A stretch of 64,000 nucleotides of DNA from NCBI RefSeq assembly GCF_963576675.1, contig NC_088916.1, forward strand, positions 21,241,501 through 21,305,500, given 5' to 3'. The notes beneath the pieces were generated by a model. It worked only from the letters and a program-made list of their open reading frames with translations. It had not been told where the DNA came from and made no database searches. This document shows positions 31,629 to 43,069 of this stretch, piece by piece. A program made the translations under genes and the position numbers. The DNA is from Euphorbia lathyris. Lineage: Eukaryota; Streptophyta; Magnoliopsida; Malpighiales; Euphorbiaceae. The stretch's first letter is position 1; every line of letters begins with the position of its first letter.

Positions 31629-34600
31629 ATGGATTCAGATTTTTCTTTCTCTTCTTCGATGTCACCTCCGTTATTTGACGGAACCAATTATCAAATGTGG
31701 GCTGTGAAGATGGAAGCCTACCTCGATGCCCATGATTTATGGGAAGCTGTGGAGAATGTTTATGAAGTTCCTGATTTATCTGAAAATCCAACAATGGCTC
31801 AAATAAAAGCTCATAAAGAGAAGAAGCTCAGAAAATCGAAGTCCAGATCGATTTTGTTCACTGCTGTCTCATCTGTTATTTTTAACAGGATAATGACATT
31901 AAAAACTGCGAAGGAGATTTGGGATTTTTTGAAGAAAGAATATGAAGGAAGTGAGAAGATCAAAGGGATGCAAGCTATCAACCTGATTCGGGAATTCGAA
32001 TTACAAAGGATGAAGCTTCTTGGCATTGCCAATAAAGTGAAACTCCTCGGTACTGATTTCTCTGATTCAAGGATTATTCAAAAAATTCTTGTTACCATTC
32101 CAGAGAAATTTGAAGCAACTATCAGTTCTCTTGAAAACTCAAGAGATCTAACAAACATCACATTGACGGAATTATTGAGTGCACTCCAGGCACAAGAATT
32201 GAGAAGGCTTATAAGGAAAGAAGGTTCTGTAGAAGGAGCTTTGCTGGCCAAAACTCAAAACAATTATGGTGGCAAGAACAAGAAGAACAGGAACTTCAAG
32301 GCAGGAAACTCGAGCAGCAACAATATCAGCAGTGGTAACAAAAACTTTCAGAATTTTCCACCATGTCCTAATTGTAAGAAAACAAATCATCTGCAGAAGT
32401 ACTGTTGGTGGAGGCCAGATGTAACATGCAACAAATGTGGACAATTAGGACATGTGGAGAAAATCTGTAAGTCTTCACAACAACAAGGGAAAGCAAAAGC
32501 TGCTATTGAACAAATTGATGAAGAAGAGCTTTTCGTAGTATCGTGTCTTACTACTTCAAGCTTAGCAAAAAGTTGGCTGATTGATAGTGGTTGTACGAAC
32601 CACATGACTTATGATCGAGATTTGTTCAGAGAACTTGATACAAACTACACTACCAAAGTCAGAATCGGAAATGGAGAGAAAATATCTGTAGCAGGAAAGG
32701 GAACCGTAGCAATCAAAAGCTGCACAGGTTTGAAACTAATTTCAGATGTTCTTTATGTTCCTGAAGTTGATCAAAACTTATTGAGTGTTGGTCAGTTATT
32801 AGAGAGAGGCTGTAAAGTTCTCTTTGAAGACAAAAGTTGCTTGATTAAAGATTCAAATGGAGTAGAGCTGTTCAGAATTCAAATGAAAGGCAAGAGCTTT
32901 GCTTTGAATTTGATTGGAGAAGAACAAATTGCTGTGCACAAGGTTGAAGACAATACAATGCTTTGGCATAAAAGGTTGGGGCATTTCCACCATAATGCTC
33001 TGCTTTATTTGAAAAGACATAATCTTGTACAAGGGCTACCTAAATTAGAAGAAGAATTATCTGAATGTGCTGCTTGTCAATACGGCAAACAAATAAGGTT
33101 GCCTTTCCCAGTAGGCAAGTCTGGAGAGCATCGAGTAAGCTGCAATTGGTGCATACGGATGTTGGAGGACCTCTACCAACACCATCTTTGAATGGCAGTA
33201 AGTATTATATTGCTTTCATTGATGATTATACAAGGATGTGCTGGATTTATTTTATGAAAGTTAAAGCTGAGGTTGCTGACATCTTTTTCAAGTTCAAAAC
33301 TTGGGTGGAAACTCAAAGTGGCATAAAATTGCAGATATTACGTTCTGATAATGGAACAGAATATACATCAAAAAAGTTCAGCAAATTTTGTGAAGATGCA
33401 GGTGTAGAACATCAATTTACAGCTCCTTACACCCCACAGCAAAACGGGGTTGTGGAGCGCAAAAATAGAACAATCTTGGAGATGACGAGATGCTTGCTTC
33501 ATGACAAAGATCTTCCAAAGAAATTCTGGGCAGAGGCAGCAAGCACTGCAGTTTTTTTGCTGAACAGATTGCCATCTAAAGCCATTTCAGAAAAAACTCC
33601 ATTTGAGGCCTGGTATGGTTTTAAGCCAAAGATGTTGCACTTGAAAATTTTTGGTTGTTTGTGTTTCTGTTACATTCCTTAGGTTAAGAGAGACAAACTT
33701 GATAAAAAGGCGGAACCAGGAATCTTTGTAGGCTACAGTTTAACATCAAAAGCCTATAGAGTTTTCTTGCCATAAAGCAATAAAGTTATTATCAGCAGAG
33801 ATGTGCATTTCTTTGAGGCAAAAAATTGGAGCAAAGAAGAGAAGCCAATTGAGTTTGAGGAGGAGAGTGAAGATGATATTGATGACCAGCCAGTCAGAGG
33901 AACCAGATCACTCTCAGATATTTATGAAAGATGTAGTGTTGCTGTTATGGAACCTGCAAATTACAAAGAAGCTGCTACTGACTCGAAATGGTTAATTGCA
34001 ATGAAGGAGGAGCTGAATATGATTGAAAAAAACCAGACCTGGGAGTTAGTGGAGAAACCAAAAGATAAGAAAGCAATAGGAGTCAAGTGGGTGTATAGAA
34101 CCAAACTTAATGCTGATGGTTCTATCAACAAATATAAAGCGAGACTCGTTGTGAAGGGTTACGCTCAGATGTTCGGGGTAGACTTCTCTGAAACTTTTGC
34201 TCCAGTCGCTAGGCTGGATACTATAAGGATGTTATTAGCTCTTGCTGCACAAAAGGGCTGGGTTGTACATCAAATGGATGTAAAATCGGCTTTTTTAAAT
34301 GGATACTTGGAAGAAGAAATATTTGTGGAGCAACCAGAGGGATTTGTTGTTCAAGGACAAGAGGAGAAAGTTTATCACTTGAAGAAAGCCTTGTATGGCT
34401 TAAAACAAGCCCCGAGGTCTTGGTACAGTAGAATTGATGCACACTTGATCAGCTTAGGCTTTGAAAAGAGTCTAAGTGAGTTCACTTTATATGTCAAGAA
34501 GATTGGTCATGAAATGCTTGTTGTCTCCTTGTATGTTGATGATTTATTGATTACAGGAGGATCAAAGGAGCTGATTGAGGAATTTAAAGAAAGAATGAAA

Positions 34601-35491
34601 GATGTTTTTGAAATGACTGATCTAGGTATGCAGGTGCATCAAAATAATGGTGAAACCTTTGTATGCCAAGAAAAGTATGCAAAGGAAATTCTGAGGAAAT
34701 TCAAGATGGAGAATTGCAAGCCAACTGCAACTCCAATGAATCACAATGAAAAATTCAGCAGAGAAAATGGAGCTGACAAAGTTGATGAAAAATTATACAG
34801 AAGCTTAATTGGGTGTCTGATGTATTTGACGGCAACCAGGCCCGACATTACGTATGCAGTAAGTTTGTTGTCAAGATACATGCATTGCGCTAGTGAAATT
34901 CATTTTAAAGCTGCTAAAAGGATCCTCAGATATGTCAAGGGCACAGTTGGCTATGGTGTTAAGTTCCTACATGTAAACAATTTCAGTCTTCATGGAAACT
35001 TTAGTCTCTATGGCTACTCTGATAGTGATTGGGCTGGAAGTGTTGATGACATGAGAAGCACTTCAGGATACTGTTTCAGTTTTGGTTCTGGAGTTTTTTC
35101 ATGGCGTTCAAAGAAGCAAGAAGTCATAGCACAGTCAACATCGGAAGCAGAATATGTGGCAGCTGTTTCAGCAGCAAATCAAGCTCTTTGGCTCAGAAAA
35201 CTCATGATTGACTTGAATATGGAGCAGAAAGATAGCACACTGATACTTGTTGATAATCAAGCTGCAATTTCGATTGCTAAAAATCCAGTGTTTCATGGGA
35301 AGACAAAGCATTTCATGATAAAGTTGTACTTTCTAAGAGAGATGCAAGAACAAGGAGAGGTGAAGTTGATTCATTGCAAGACAGAGAATCAGCTTGCTGA
35401 TTTTCTAACAAAACCACTTCCTAAAGCAAGATTTGAATATCTCAGGCAGAAGCTTGGAATATGCAGCTATCAAGTCAAGGTGGAGTGTTGA
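31629..35491 (+). pseudogene. Copia gag-pol polyprotein, disrupted
   Basis: From the ATG at 31629: gag (FDGTNYQMWAVKMEAY), a zinc knuckle CNKCGQLGHVEKIC, protease WLIDSGCTNHMTYD, pre-integrase MLWHKRLGHFHH...CAACQYGK, then a frameshift near 33130-33150. Integrase continues (VHTDVGGPLPTPS, RSDNGTEYTSK, PYTPQQNGVVERKNRT), then stops at 33680-33682 and about 33774. Reverse transcriptase and RNase H follow to 35491 (KWVYRTKLNADGS, QMDVKSAFLNG, YVDDLLITGG, YSDSDWAGS, STSEAEYVA). Compared with usual family members, a few codons are missing in gag (QRMK to LLGIANKV) and in RT after EMTDLGM, where an HYFLG-type block is expected. The frameshift, two stops and RT deletion make it non-functional. Confidence 0.9.
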
Positions 35492-35736
35492 TTTTTATGA
35501 CTTATTGCTGCAGATTATTTTTAATTTAAAATAGTCATATATCAGTTCTGATTCTCTTGTTTATTAGTTCTGATTTTCTTACTGTTTTTTAGGAAGATTT
35601 TTATGCTACTTTTTAGGCTTTTTTTACTCTCTTGTAACTGTGTTTTAGCAGTATAAAACTGCACATCATATTTCAATAAAAAAATGCTCTTCCCTTCCAT
35701 ATCAAAAATCAATCGTATATCTCTGCAATTCTAACA
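35486..35736 (+). repeat. 3' LTR of Copia element
   Basis: Starts TGTTGATTTTTATGAC and ends TCTAACA, after a purine tract (AAGGTGGAG) that primes plus-strand synthesis. Two bases shorter than the 5' LTR. Confidence 0.93.
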
Positions 35737-35741
35737 AATAT

Positions 35742-36380
35742 GCATTGTTGGAAAGGTTAAGGATTATTTGGTAAGTTTGACTTGTTGTTCCCAACCTCTT
35801 GATACTATGAGGCTAAACTATCCTGGTGTGAAAAAAAGGATTCAACTACCAACCTCTTGGGCAACGACTGGATATGCAATATCTCTAGTGTGTCTTCCTA
35901 GATATCTTTCCCAAAGTGAACTAGATGCTAAACTTTCGCGAAGGAATGTATTCAAAGCAATTCAAGGGGTTAAATGCACTATTGGTCACTGAACTTACAT
36001 GGTTGTTTCAAAATGATTATTCAAATGCTGCTGTCCGGTTTTAGTTATGCTCGTCTAAGTCATGTTCTTCGAGAAGGAAATCAAAGTGCATATGTTTTAT
36101 CCTTGCTGCTCCTGCTGCTGCTGATATGCAAACTGTTCTGTTAAAGGATCTGATGGGTAACGCCTTAACCAGGCTGAAGGCAGCCTGATTGCTTGAGTTT
36201 TTTTGCCCTTTCGGTTTTTCTTTCTTCTTTTGCTGCTGTTTCTTTTTTAGTTTGATTGCTTAAAAAAATATAAGTTTTAGGGAAGAATAATTGAAAGTAT
36301 ATTTACTTGTATTGATAGATACTAATGAATAACAATGTTGATACATACAGAGGTAGGAGGTACCAAAACGAACTCCAAAT
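35742..36380 (+). other. spacer with a LINE RNase H scrap
   Basis: At about 36040-36100 the plus strand reads FSYARLSHVLREGNQSAYVLS, which resembles the end of the RNase H domain of plant LINEs (HVLREGNQSAD). T-rich sequence follows, as in LINE 3' ends. The 74-residue frame at 35768-35992 has no recognisable similarity. Confidence 0.45.
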
Positions 36381-36635
36381 TGATATATGAATAATTAGTT
36401 GCTGTCATTTTAGCTTTTATATCTGCGTTTTCATATTTTGTTGTTTAGTGAATTCTGTTATACGGAATGGACACGTGTGGCTCCTTCCGCTTGTTTGTAT
36501 GCATCCCCTAGGTCTAACTGTTACTTAAGCTGCCATGGGTGTAAACATTCATCTTTATCAATGAAAATTAGCAGAATTCCTCTCTCTCTCTAAGCTTCTT
36601 CTCCTTCTCTTCTAAATTCTATTTTTCCAGTATCA
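36381..36635 (+). repeat. 5' LTR of gypsy element
   Basis: Starts TGATATATGAATAATTAG and ends CCAGTATCA. Followed by TTTGGTATCAGAGC, the initiator-Met tRNA primer site. Confidence 0.93.
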
Positions 36636-36697
36636 TTTGGTATCAGAGCAGTTCGATCCCTTTTCTATTTTACCCATTAGCTCCCGCCATATCCAAA

Positions 36698-37147
36698 ATG
36701 ATGGTGAAGAATATGCTTGCAGAAAATAATAAAAAACAGGAACAAGCTCTAACAGATCTCATGTCCAAGCAGTAAGGGACAATCATGGAAGAAATATTCA
36801 AACAACAGAGCTAGATGATGGAGGAGTTCAAAACTCTATTTAACAACACAGGCTCTAGTTTCCAGCCAAACAAGGGAGTCAATTTAAATGGTGACTCAGG
36901 CCTGAATGGAAACAACTCTGAAAATCAATCTTACCATCTGGCAACCCGTTTCACTAAGGTAGAATTCCCAAAATTTGATGGTTCAGATCTCGAAGGGTGG
37001 CTTTTCCGCTGTGATCGGTTATTCCAAATCGATTCCACACCACCTAGTACCAGAGTTAAATTAGCTTCACTGCACTTGGAAGGAAAGGCATTAGACTGGC
37101 ATCAGTCTTATCTGAAGAACAGGGGAATGCGACCTGAGCCTCCCTAG
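36698..37147 (+). pseudogene. gypsy gag N-terminal fragment
   Basis: Starts at one of two ATGs (36698 or 36701). In-frame stops follow at 36773-36775 (TAA after MSKQ) and about 36811 (TAG after KQQS), then the frame is open: VEFPKFDGSDLEGWLFRCDRLF and LHLEGKALDWHQSY, the usual gypsy gag core. It ends at a TAG after PEPP; KGRFGDAYLNS continues in frame. The gag C-terminal half appears deleted, since protease-proximal sequence begins within about 200 bp. Confidence 0.8.
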
Positions 37148-37327
37148 GAAGAATATGTCACCTCTGTTAAAGGAAGGTTTGGGGACGCTTATCTCAACTC
37201 TACCAAACTTGGAAGATCAGTCAGTAACAAGACTTTCACTACTCAATCAAACACACACACCAACCCTTCCTTTTCAACCCAAAAACCATCACAACCACTC
37301 CTACCCACTCCTAATGCCCCAAAATTA

Positions 37328-39731
37328 TTGACCAATTATCCTCACTCCAGTACCAACCTTAAATCACAACCTACTCGCCCAAATAACCAACCTAAAGCCA
37401 GGAGACTCACGGAGGCAGAATTGGCAGACAAGAGGGCTAAGAACTTATGTTTTTGGTATGTTGAGAAGTTCACACCTGGCCATCGGTGTAAAAAAAAATA
37501 TATGCACATGATTATGGTGCAAGAGTGCCCTGAAGAGGAGGGGGAACCCGAGGTAGACTTGGCAACTGAGAGCACTGAGACCATGGAGATCCCAACTATT
37601 TCACTTTGTGCAATGGGAGGGCTGCAAGAGAATTCACCTCAGACTATGCGGTTGGTAGGCAGCTTTAAGAGAAAGACCTTGCACATACTTGTTGATTCAG
37701 GTAGTACCCATAACTTTGTTGATATTACAGTCCTTAAAAGTTTGGGATGCAAATTGAAATCAATCACTCCTGTGCGGATTGTTGTGGCTAATGACTAGGA
37801 AATACTATGTTCTCATATATGTGAAGGATTTAAGTGGGAAATGCAGGGGCAACAATTCATAACTGATTTTCTAGCTATGTCCTTAGGGGGATGTGAAATG
37901 GTCTTGGGGGTCCAATGGCTTAGTACACTTAGGGATATCACTTGGAACTTTACTTCCCTTAGCATGTCCTTCACTTTGGGGACTGTTAAACACCATTTAC
38001 AGGGTCTTTCAAACACCTCAGTTAGGGTCATTTCTGAGAGTAACATACTTAGAATGCTAGACCATGGTTATTCAGCATACCTAGCCCAAATACAGGTAGC
38101 CTCACCTACAAATGAATCCATTGAACCAGCCAAGGAACTAGTACCCTTATTGACAGAATTCCAGTTCCTTTTTAATAAAATCACTTCTCTTCCTCCCCAC
38201 AGAGCTCATGACCACAAAATTCCCCTAATGGATGGAACTTCACCTGTTAATGTGAGACCTTACAAACATTCCTCCTTGCAGAAGGATGTAATTGAAAAAA
38301 TGGTACAAGAATTGTTGGATAATGGCACAATTCAACATAGTGTGAGTCCCTATTCCTCTCCCGTAGTCCTAGTCAAGAAAAAAGACAACACTTGGAGGAT
38401 GTGTATAAACTATAGGGAACTGAATAGTAAGACTGTTAAAGATAGATTTCCCATTCCCATCATTGAAGAGTTATTGGATGAGCTACATTCTGCTTCTGTT
38501 TTCACTAAAATAGACCTAACTTCAAGTTATTACCAAATTAGAATGCATTCTGGAGACATTCATAAAACTGCCTTTAGGACCCATGAGGGCCATTATGAAT
38601 TTGTTGTCATGCCTTTTGGCCTCACAAATGCCCCTTCCACCTTCCAAAGCCTCATGAATGAAATCTTTAAACCTTATCTTAGAAAGTTCGTTTTAGTGTT
38701 CTTTGATGACATACTAGTCTATAGCCAAGACATGGAAACTCATGTGAAGCACCTTAGACAAGTTTTCATTAAATTACAAGAACACCAACTGCTTACTAAG
38801 AAAAGTAAGTGCACTTTTGGAAGTAGTTCTGTGGAGTATCTTGGTCATGCGATTCATAAGGGGGGAGTTTCTACTGATCCTAGGAAAATTGAGGCAGTCT
38901 CCAAATGGCCTCTTCCTTCAAATCTTAAGCAACTTCGAGGATTCCTAGGTTTGGCTGGGTACTATAGGAGGTTTATTAAGTCCTATGGAATTATTAGCAA
39001 GCCATTAACCGACTTACTAAAAAAAGATGGATTTCTATGGACTGAAACAGCTACCACAGCTTTTGAAACCTTAAAGTTGGCCTTCACTTCTGCTCCTGTA
39101 TTAGCCTTACCATCTCCTGATAAGTTATTTGTAATTGAGACAAATGCTTGTGACATTGGCATAGGGGCTGTACTGATGCAGGATTCTCATCCCATAGCCT
39201 ATCTAAGCAAGGCTCTAGCTATGAGGCACCAATCTCTCTGTATATGAAAAAGAATTGTTGGTTGTAGTCTATGCAGTCAAGTGGTGGGACCATTATGTGG
39301 GCCACATGAAGTTTTTGATTAAAACAGACCACAAGAGCTTGAAATTCTTGCTGGAACAGCGCATCACTACATCCCACCAGCAGAGGTATATTGCTAAACT
39401 ATTTGGATATGATTTTGAGATTGCATACAAACAGGGAAGGGAAAATGCAGCTGCAGATGCACTTTCCAGGTTACCTGTAGCTGAGCTTGCTGCCTTGACT
39501 GTGTCAACACCAGTAGGAAGCCTTTTGCCTAAAATTGAAGCCAGTTGGGAAGATGACCAAGGTTTGCAGGACATTCTTAAAGGTCTAAAGGATGGCAATC
39601 TTCAAAAGGGAGCATATTCTTGGCAAGGCAATTTACTTAGAAGGAAAGGGAGATTAGTAGTGGGAAACAATTCTCAACTCAAGGCAAAACTATTACAGTT
39701 AATGCATGATTCAGCATGTGGAGGTTGTTGA
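37328..39731 (+). pseudogene. gypsy protease-reverse transcriptase-RNase H, broken
   Basis: A damaged zinc knuckle (CFWYVEKFTPGHRC; the second Cys position is Tyr) precedes the protease HILVDSGSTHNFVD. A stop (TAG at 37796-37798) follows. RT resumes at 37841: SPYSSPVVLVKKKDNTWRMC, FTKIDLTSSYYQIRM, FGLTNAPSTFQSLMN and the catalytic FFDDILVYS. RNase H follows (FVIETNACDIGIGAVLMQ), with a frameshift near 39245 and continuation ELLVVVYAVKWWDHYVG, TDHKSLKFLLEQR, AAADALSRLP. The frame then reaches the nested solo LTR at 39726. In life this part would copy the element's RNA to DNA and process the polyprotein; here it is inactive. Confidence 0.88.
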
Positions 39732-41167
39732 AACACCTTTCCACAAGATTTTGATTTGACAAAATCATCCATGATTAAGAGGCAATTAAATTTAAATGCT
39801 TTGATTTAATTGTACTAATGTGTTTGTTCAATATTGAGTGCAAAAATATATATATATATAAAGTTAGACAGGACAAAAGTCAGCATAAGCCAAGCTGAGT
39901 GGAACGGAACTCAGCATGAAAGAATAGAAGCTGAGTGGAGTAGAACTCAGTATCAGAAGTCTCTTTCAATGTTGCCAGAACGAGGCTGACTAAATTAGAA
40001 GACTCCTTCAGAATTGTATAAACAGAACGGAGCTGACTAAGAAGGAACTCAGCATGGAAGTTGAACATTCGAAGATAACGAATGGAGCTGAGTGACAGTC
40101 AGGATAGCATGAAGGATCCGATCACTAAAGGACAAAGTCTGCCAATCTTCTGCACCAATAATTGAAGCCTCGAAAATACACAGAAGACTAATTCCAAGAA
40201 ACATGGGTCAATGGATTATTGGTAAAAGACAACTGCCACAAAAAGACAAGTCTGTAGGAAGAAGACAAGGCTGACACCTGAAGAAAACAGATGACAGGAT
40301 TAGCCTGCAAAACTGAAGCTGACCAGAAGCTGTCTACTAAAAGAGCCGTTTTGAAATCAACGGACACACCAAATTCAAACGGTCTAATCTCCAGAATTCA
40401 TCTATAAAATGGACAAGGATTTCACTTGGACATTTGCCGAATTACAAAGAAGAAAAATCCAAGAGAGAAATCTTCAAAGCACTCAAATACAAAGATCTTA
40501 CACCAAATCTTCTATTCTTTATGTAAATGCTAGATTGATTGTTGTGTAATCATCTAAAGTGTTCTTCTATTGAGAAAGAACAAGTTTATCAATTGTAATA
40601 TTGAGAGTGTATGCTGAGTGCTTGGTTGTAAGCATTCAGTGGTAGAAAAATCTAAGTGCTGGGTTGTAGTACTTAGTAGGAGCTGAGTAGACGAATAGAG
40701 GACGTACTCTTGCATACTCACTGCCTTGTAAAGGGTTTGTGCTCTACCTTGAAAGAGCTCAGTATTGGATTGAAAATCCTAGGAGGAACTGGGGACTGGA
40801 CGTAGGCAGAGAGGCCGAACCAGGATAAGTCGTGCTGAGTAACTTCTAAACTCTTTCTCTCAATATATATATATATATGTGCATGTGTTACTTGTGGCAT
40901 TTACTCAGCCTATAAATTGTTAAAACTCAAACTGAGTAAATCTGAGTGCTGAGTTGGAAGCTGACCTCTCAAGAGTCAATTCCCAACTTTCAAGTCAAGC
41001 AATCTTAGTCAGCATAGAACTAAAACTGTCTGACTAATCAATCGGCCGTGCTGACCAACACGCTGAGTTAACAAACTCTTAAAATAACATTAAGTCAGCA
41101 TAATTAAAAGCGAAAAAGTTACATTAGTTCCTATCCCCCCTTTGGAACTAATTACTAGGGACCAACA
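39726..41167. mobile_element. solo LTR, Sirevirus-like, nested in the gypsy element
   Basis: Starts TGTTGAAACACC and ends GGGACCAACA, with a 5-bp duplication GAGGT on both sides (39721-39725 and 41168-41172). It holds no coding sequence, only promoter-like sequence: CTATAAAATGG at 40402-40412 and an (AT)n run near 40863. The 1.44-kb length and the CCCCCCTTTGGAACTAATTA tail are reminiscent of Sirevirus (copia) LTRs. It interrupts the gypsy integrase between RNase H and the zinc-binding domain; removing it and one duplication rejoins the frame (CGG then HSGMQATYKR). Confidence 0.85.
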
Positions 41168-42390
41168 GAGGTCACTCGGGTATGCAAGCAACTTATAAGA
41201 GATTGCAACTGTTATTTTTCTGGAAAGGAATGGAGAGGGACGTGCGGAACTACATCAGAAACTGTAACATCTGCCAGACTTGCAAGTATGAGAATGTCAG
41301 CACCCCCGGGCTACTCCAACCTCTGCCAATTCTAGAGAATATTTGGTCAGACATAAGCATGGATTTTATAGAAGGTTTGCCCAAATCCAATGGTAAGGAA
41401 GTGATCATGGTAGTGGTGGACAGGCTAAGCAAGTATGCACATTTCCTGAGTTTATCCCATCCCTACACTGCTGCAACTGTGGCTAAGTTGTTCTTAGACA
41501 ATGTGTATAAGCTTCATGGAACGCTTGCTTCCATTGTAAGCGATAGGGATCCAATTTTTCTAAGTTCATTCTGGACTGAGCTGTTCAAATTACAGGGAGT
41601 GGCCTTGTTGAAGTCAACTGCCTACCATCCACAAACAGACGGACAGACAGAAGTGGTCAATAGATGCCTGGAAACATACCTTAGGTGCATGACTCATGGG
41701 CACCCTAAAATGTGGGAGAAATGGCTATCCTTAGCAGAATGGTGGTACAACACCAATTGCCATACTTCCACTCAAGTCACACCCTTTGAACTAGTTTATG
41801 GTACCTGTCCCCCCATACACATTCCATATTTTCCTGGAGACTCATCAATCGAGTCAGTAGATAAATTCTTGAAGGACAGGGAGCTAGCATTGCAAATTAT
41901 GAAGTTTCAGTTATAAAGAGCCCAACATAGGATGAAGCAGCAAGCTGATTCCCACAGGTCAGACAGACAATTTGAAATTGGAGACTGGGTATTTATTAAG
42001 CTCCAGCCTTACAGGCAACAAAGTGTAGCCCAAAGGACAAATCAGAAACTTGCTCCCTTGTATTATGGTCCTTATCAGGTGGAGGATAGGATTGGAGCAA
42101 CTGCTTATAGAGTCAAGCTGCCTGATAGTAGTTCTGTGCACCCTGTATTTCATGTTTCACAGCTTAAAAAGAATGTGTCAACTCAGGCAAGGGTTTCAAC
42201 CCAACTCCCTGTAATTGAAGCACCAAAGGTTGTTCCGGTAGCAGTCTTGGAAAGGAAGATGGTGAAACGTGGCAATCAAGCTGTCACTAAATTGCTGGTT
42301 CAATGGTCTGACCGGACTCCAGAGGAAGCTACTTGGGAGTTCGCTTTCGACATTCAGAAGCGTTTTCCAGAGGCAAATCTTGACCCTTGA
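41168..42390 (+). pseudogene. gypsy integrase with chromodomain-like C-terminus
   Basis: HSGMQATYKR and CNICQTCK are the zinc-binding HHCC part. The catalytic core shows WSDISMDFIEGLP (Asp), SIVSDRDPIFLSSFW (Asp) and HPQTDGQTEVVNRCLE (Glu), the DDE triad. A stop (TAA at 41914-41916, after KFQL) follows, then the frame goes on through the GPY-type region (LAPLYYGPYQVEDRIG, VHPVFHVSQLKK) to a C-terminal chromodomain-like segment (LLVQWSDRTPEEATWE). The chromodomain steers chromovirus insertion towards particular chromatin. Apart from the stop and the upstream nested LTR it is well preserved. Confidence 0.88.
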
Positions 42391-42415
42391 GGACAAGGTT
42401 TTAAGGGGGATGGAT

Positions 42416-42672
42416 TGATATATGAATAATTAGTTGCTGTCGTTTTAGCTTTTATATCTGCGTTTTCATATTTTGTTGTTTAGTGAATTCTGTTATACGG
42501 AATGGACACGTGTGGCTCCTTCCGCTTGTTTGTATGCAGCCCCTAGGTCTAACGGTTACTTAAGCTGCCATGGGTGTAAACATTCATCTTTATCAATGAA
42601 AATTAGCAGAATTCCTCTCTCTTTCTCTAAGCTTCTTCTCATTCTCTTCTAAATTCTATTTTTCCAGTATCA
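42416..42672 (+). repeat. 3' LTR of gypsy element
   Basis: Copy of the 5' LTR, preceded by the purine tract AAGGGGGATGGA. A TTTC insertion in the CT-run makes it slightly longer than the 5' copy. Confidence 0.93.
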
Positions 42673-43069
42673 CAAATCTAGCTTTTGGGTGTGGTGGAGA
42701 TAAATACTATAGGTTAGGTATTAAATGCATACAGAGATAAAGTAGAAAATGAAATTTTATCTCATCAATTGAATTATCTCTTAATAGTTTAAATTAGAGA
42801 TGGCAACGGGTACTGTATTCGCAGTTACCCGATACTACCCGATTCTATTGGGACTACATGTATCCTGTATAAAAAGGTATGAGTCAAACACATTACCCGT
42901 GATGGATATGAAAATACTCCCAAGGTACCTGGTACCAAGGGCGTAGACAGGGGGGCCTGGGTCCGGGCCCCTCCGGCCGCCGGAACCACCTTGATCCCGG
43001 GTAGTTTCGGACTCCTATCTCAATTTTTTTTATCGGGTGTTGAATTAGCCCCCCAAGATAGTCCATTAA

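Larger units (their letters stand above)
31260..35736 (+). mobile_element. Ty1/copia LTR retrotransposon, complete ends
   Basis: Two TG...CA LTRs (31260-31512 and 35486-35736), a 5-bp target duplication AATAT (31255-31259 and 35737-35741), an initiator-Met tRNA primer site and one gag-pol region define a 4.5-kb element. Comparing the LTRs by eye gives four substitutions, all G-A differences, and one 2-bp indel in about 251 bp. The coding region is broken (see its entry), so it is not autonomous now. Confidence 0.93.
36381..42672 (+). mobile_element. Ty3/gypsy chromovirus with nested solo LTR
   Basis: LTRs at 36381-36635 and 42416-42672 (TG...CA), target duplication CAAAT (36376-36380 and 42673-42677), the initiator-Met primer site, pol order protease-RT-RNase H-integrase, and a C-terminal chromodomain-like segment mark a chromovirus. 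Total 6.29 kb, or about 4.85 kb without the 1.44-kb nested LTR and its duplication. Short LTRs and small size suggest the Reina clade. By eye the LTRs differ at about four bases plus a small CT indel. Confidence 0.92.

Noticed and set aside
41250..42396. Minus-strand frames opposite the gypsy integrase
   Set aside because: Complements of well-supported integrase and chromodomain coding sequence.
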